Of a DNA stretch of 46,011 nucleotides, positions 44,847 through 46,011 are shown piece after piece (the stretch's first letter is position 1; every line of letters begins with the position of its first letter). The notes under the pieces were generated by a model. The model saw only the letters and a list, made by a program, of their open reading frames with translations, did not search any database and was not told the DNA's origin. The translations under genes were made by a program, and so were the position numbers. The stretch is from Actinomortierella ambigua (taxonomy: Eukaryota; Mortierellomycota; Mortierellomycetes; Mortierellales; Mortierellaceae): NCBI GenBank assembly GCA_016098155.1, contig JAAAJB010000267.1, positions 1 through 46,011 of the forward strand, read 5' to 3'.

Positions 44847-46011
44847 CTATGACGAGTGGCCTGGAGGCCAAAATCGCCGCTCAGAAGTCCATGACAAGGG
44901 ATTCCGGGGGTGGAGAGGCCAGGATGGGAGGTGGAGGGGGCGGGATGAGACGTGGAGGTGGCGCGACGAGGGGTGGAGGAGGCAGGGCGTCACCTTCATA
45001 ATGAAGGCGACTCCGCTTGCCCCTAGCGGAACGTCGTCACTGCCATCTTCGCGAGAGCGTTTGCGTACTCTCGCCGGAGGAAACGACGAGAGTGATGGTG
45101 GTGGCGGAGGGGGCAGCACGAGTGGCGTCGAGGCCAAGATCGAAGCACCGAAATCGAACTCGGGCTCCTGCCGCCTCCGCTTGCCGTCCCGCCGCTCACC
45201 TTCGTCGCCACCATCATCCCGAGGGTGCTTGCACGAAGACCCTGGCAGAAATGGATAAGGCGGGGGTTGTGCCTGCACCAATGGTCTTGCTGCCAAGATA
45301 GAAGCACCGAAATCCAACTCGGGCTCTGGTGGCGACCTCCATGTTGGATCCTGCTTGTCTTCATCGTCTTCTTTGTCTTCTTTGTCTTCTTCGTCCTCTT
45401 CGTCCTCTTCGTCTTCTTCGTCTTCTTTGTCTTCCTCGTCTTCCTCGTCCTCATTATTGCTGAAGGTCTATAGGGGAGGAGAGATGAAAAGCAGCAAAGA
45501 TCGCGGTCTGTAAGTATATAATCATACACGAGAAACGCCGATTACGAACAGGAATTAAAAGTGTGGCAGACTCGGAATAGTATCCACGCATACCTGCTCC
45601 AAGAACGAACGATCGACACTTGACTGGTGGAAGGTCGGCGATGGAGGGTGGCTATTGTCTCTATCGTCCTCGACTGGGATCTCGGCCCTAAATTCGTTGT
45701 AGCAATGTAAAGGCGCAAAATAAAAATTAGAAAGAGAACGACATACATACATGGCTGAGACAAGAGTAGGCAGGGCGAATATCGCCATTAACTTACGGGT
45801 CGCAGACACGGCGGCAGCTTGTCTCCGTAAGGTCGCTCTCAACATCCTCCGTAGTACTCGGTGTTGGGCGGAAGGGGTTCGATGGGTCTTTGCCCAAGCG
45901 ACAGGACTGCGTACCCCGATGGTATAGAGAATCTTGACGACGGACAATCAGCGCCGTGTCGGACATTGGACCACGCACGCTACGACAAACTTTGTCCCGG
46001 TGGCCAGCACC
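44847..46011 (-). CDS. Hypothetical acidic repeat-module protein, 5' end beyond the window
   Basis: Three exons fit in phase: one entering from beyond 46011 and ending at 45797, then 45687-45594, and 45467-44847. Exon 1 contains MSDTALIVRRQDSLYHRG, whose ATG at 45965 could be the start, but the frame stays open to the window edge. Exon 3 opens with about 40 residues of almost only Asp, Glu and Lys, then two modules. Each has P-E-P-E-(L/F)-DFGASILA-x-x-PLV followed by a Pro-rich stretch and a basic patch (KRRRQ, RVRKRSR). I know no such family. The module and basic patches hint at a nuclear protein, but this is a guess. The third module lies further downstream in a different frame with a TGA, so the last 50 codons as written may be shifted. 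A gap-free splice to the third frame was not found. Confidence 0.5.
45361..45452. repeat. GAC/GAA/AAG trinucleotide tract coding for Asp/Glu/Lys
   Basis: About 90 bases of (TCTTCNTCNTC)-type repeat on the plus strand (GAG-GAC-GAA-GAC on the coding strand). It encodes the acidic block at the start of exon 3 of the right-edge gene and is prone to length change in units of three. Confidence 0.75.

Noticed and set aside
1..46011. CRISPR arrays, operons, ribosome binding sites, rRNA genes, LTR pairs
   Set aside because: The genes are eukaryotic and intron-bearing. I saw no regularly spaced repeats, no rRNA sequence and no long terminal repeat pairs.

Overview
The window looks like nuclear DNA of a filamentous early-diverging fungus, most likely Mucoromycota and perhaps Mortierellomycotina. 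Almost every gene is split by small GT-AG introns with fungal-type junctions. The gene set is fungal: a GPI-type chitin deacetylase, a Kelch/transmembrane protein with a proline-rich tail, TIM22, RCL1, SEC1, a Cys3/MetR-like bZIP factor and a GlcNAc-6-phosphate deacetylase. The lineage call is an inference from general resemblance. I placed exons by eye from splice signals, reading-frame continuity and family motifs; all coordinates come from that reading.

Layout. 0-0.45 kb: decayed 3' part of a LINE-type retrotransposon (-). 2.3-4.4 kb: Kelch membrane protein (+). 5.1-6.9 kb: a dead and a live copy of a small secreted cysteine protein (+). 7.0-10.1 kb: SEC1 (-). 10.4-12.0 kb: a hexokinase-family sugar kinase resembling fungal GlcNAc kinases (-). 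15.2-18.6 kb: GlcNAc-6-phosphate deacetylase (-). 20.1-22.7 kb: RCL1 (+). 23.0-26.3 kb: Q-rich methyltransferase (-). 26.3-31.7 kb: large gene-poor stretch. 31.7-33.0 kb: chitin deacetylase (+). 33.6-34.2 kb: possible broken membrane-protein gene (-). 34.6-35.2 kb: TIM22 (+). 35.6-37.6 kb: aldehyde dehydrogenase (-). 39.1-40.8 kb: bZIP factor (-). 43.5 kb: tRNA-Arg(ACG) (-). 44.0-44.7 kb: proteasome alpha-subunit pseudogene (+). 44.8-46.0 kb: repeat-module acidic protein running off the right edge (-).

Functional links. The kinase and the deacetylase would catalyse consecutive steps of GlcNAc use (GlcNAc to GlcNAc-6-P to GlcN-6-P) and lie next to each other on one strand, as in the NAG cluster of Candida. 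A chitin deacetylase lies 13 kb further on. The remaining genes are housekeeping and show no obvious pathway link. The two ends of the window are decaying, repeat-bearing DNA.

The strongest oddity is in the deacetylase. A 966-base (322-codon), stop-free, in-frame segment lies between two good 3' splice sites. Skipping it restores the exact family sequence, while keeping it inserts 322 residues in the catalytic domain. This suggests two isoforms, or a very large lineage-specific insertion.
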